From contig JAFGIN010000049.1 in the NCBI GenBank assembly GCA_016929595.1, positions 62,001 to 126,000 on the forward strand: a stretch of DNA of 64,000 bases. The letters are read 5' to 3'. Position numbers and translations under genes: made by a program. Below the pieces are notes generated by a model that had not been told where the DNA came from, did not search any database, and saw nothing but the letters and a program-made list of their open reading frames with translations. This document shows, in pieces, positions 63,461-64,000 of this stretch (position 1 is the stretch's first letter; each line of letters starts with the position of its first letter). The stretch comes from Chitinispirillaceae bacterium. Its GTDB lineage: Bacteria; Fibrobacterota; Chitinivibrionia; Chitinivibrionales; Chitinispirillaceae.

Positions 63461-64000
63461 TCAAAAGTTAGTTCTATCCACAAAGTGAGCTTTCCTGACA
63501 AGAACAGCCTTGTCGCCTTCTGAAAGTTCATTGTGAAGAAGTGAAACAAGAATTACTGATGAAGTGGATTTGTTTACGTACAGAGTAATTCCCACTGCGG
63601 ACAGTTTCCATGTAGTAATTTTCTTTTTTGTAGAATACAAACCGAAAATATCCCCCTTCTGAACACCGTCGCCTTCACCTTTGTCCACGATAACTGTTTG
63701 ATATGGATACGGACTTGGGGTTGCTTCAGCACGGGTTATGATACTACCGGTGATCGAAATCGATGGTGTTGTAATTGTATCCACAACACCGGGATGACAC
63801 TGTGCATATTTGTCAACTCGTTCGTTTCCGGTGATAGCATCCCATTGTTCGCTTACAACAGCAGTAATTTTTTTTGGTGCTGTTTCAAGAACTATACACC
63901 TGCCCGACCGTTGGATTAGATTTGCTGTTTGTTCATTAATTTCCAAAAAACGGAGTGGTTTGTAAATGTCAAGAGTGTCGCCAACTGAAAAATAGTTTTC
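63461..64000 (-). CDS. Hypothetical envelope protein, 5' part outside the window
   Basis: On the minus strand the frame is open from the right edge to the stop at 63461, so the N-terminus is missing (the TTG at 63946 is not needed as a start). At least 179 residues are visible. The segment 'VIVDKGEGDGVQKGDIFGLYS' resembles the C-terminal small-barrel domains found in LysM-bearing envelope proteins, and 'YFSVGDTLDIYKP' reads like another such strand pair. The function is unknown. Confidence 0.65.
   Translation of the reverse strand, partial: ENYFSVGDTLDIYKPLRFLEINEQTANLIQRSGRCIVLETAPKKITAVVSEQWDAITGNERVDKYAQCHPGVVDTITTPSISITGSIITRAEATPSPYPYQTVIVDKGEGDGVQKGDIFGLYSTKKKITTWKLSAVGITLYVNKSTSSVILVSLLHNELSEGDKAVLVRKAHFVDRTNF

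Noticed and set aside
1-64000. tRNA, rRNA, transposase, integrase or CRISPR genes
   Set aside because: No cloverleaf-type motifs, rRNA blocks, transposase motifs or spacer-repeat arrays were noticed when reading both strands; a short divergent tRNA could still be missed by eye.

Overview
The window looks like a chromosomal segment of a Gram-negative, carbohydrate-degrading bacterium of the FCB group, most likely Fibrobacterota/Chitinivibrionia-like. This placement is an inference. It rests on two PorV/PorQ-type outer-membrane proteins, many secreted proteins with propeller, Ig-like or sorting-like C-terminal domains, a LolA/LpxL-type envelope, several lipoproteins, GH94/GH43/GH51-like carbohydrate enzymes, and moderate GC. 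No rRNA, tRNA, phage, transposase or CRISPR array was seen.

Layout. 1-4.75 kb: a 5'-truncated secreted glycoside hydrolase with carbohydrate-binding modules, then a GH94 disaccharide phosphorylase, so extracellular release is followed by cytosolic phosphorolysis. 5.2-8.5 kb: a LacI-type sugar-sensor/SpoIIE-phosphatase fusion, a decayed toxin-antitoxin-like pair and a stand-alone RAM domain. 8.8-11.4 kb: a secreted protein, a possible nuclease-fold protein and a lone receiver domain. 11.4-14.0 kb: secD-secF. 14.5-21.7 kb, minus strand: a compact type II fatty-acid/polyketide-like locus (MMPL exporter, small secreted protein, ketoreductase, dehydratase, active ketosynthase, ketosynthase-like protein with all three catalytic residues replaced, ACP). 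21.9-27.1 kb: DMT transporter, eukaryote-like AroQ chorismate mutase, stand-alone ThiD2 protein and FtsK. 27.2-34.5 kb: LolA, a propeller protein with a FlgD-like end, two PorV/PorQ proteins, a lipoprotein and CreD. 34.6-37.7 kb: a three-gene envelope operon (DPGTGS micro-membrane protein, NoeA-like methyltransferase, membrane alkaline-phosphatase-superfamily enzyme). 37.7-38.3 kb: a GC-rich repeat/palindrome island. 38.4-44.7 kb: GH43-like enzyme, two pseudopilins, a response regulator with a membrane partner, an ECF sigma factor with a membrane partner, and an M23/LysM peptidase. 45.1-53.2 kb: a cobalamin-riboswitch-controlled B12 operon (btuB, an Ig-plus-propeller lipoprotein resembling BtuG in position, btuF, btuD, btuC, DUF71, btuR). 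53.3-64 kb: a secreted VIT-like protein with a barrel partner, an LpxL-like acyltransferase, a zinc-ribbon protein, an EFR1 flavodoxin/ferredoxin, small secreted proteins, a PEBP, an MJ0936-type phosphoesterase, and a partial secreted protein running off the right edge.

The two most system-like regions are the lipid/polyketide locus with its degenerate ketosynthase, and the B12 operon, where the lipoprotein lies exactly between the TonB-dependent receptor and the ABC importer. The B12 pathway reads in order: riboswitch control, outer-membrane capture and transport, periplasmic binding, inner-membrane import, then intracellular salvage and adenosylation. Intergenic DNA also holds a dispersed imperfect repeat family (8.53-8.71 and 14.19-14.33 kb) and several large inverted repeats.
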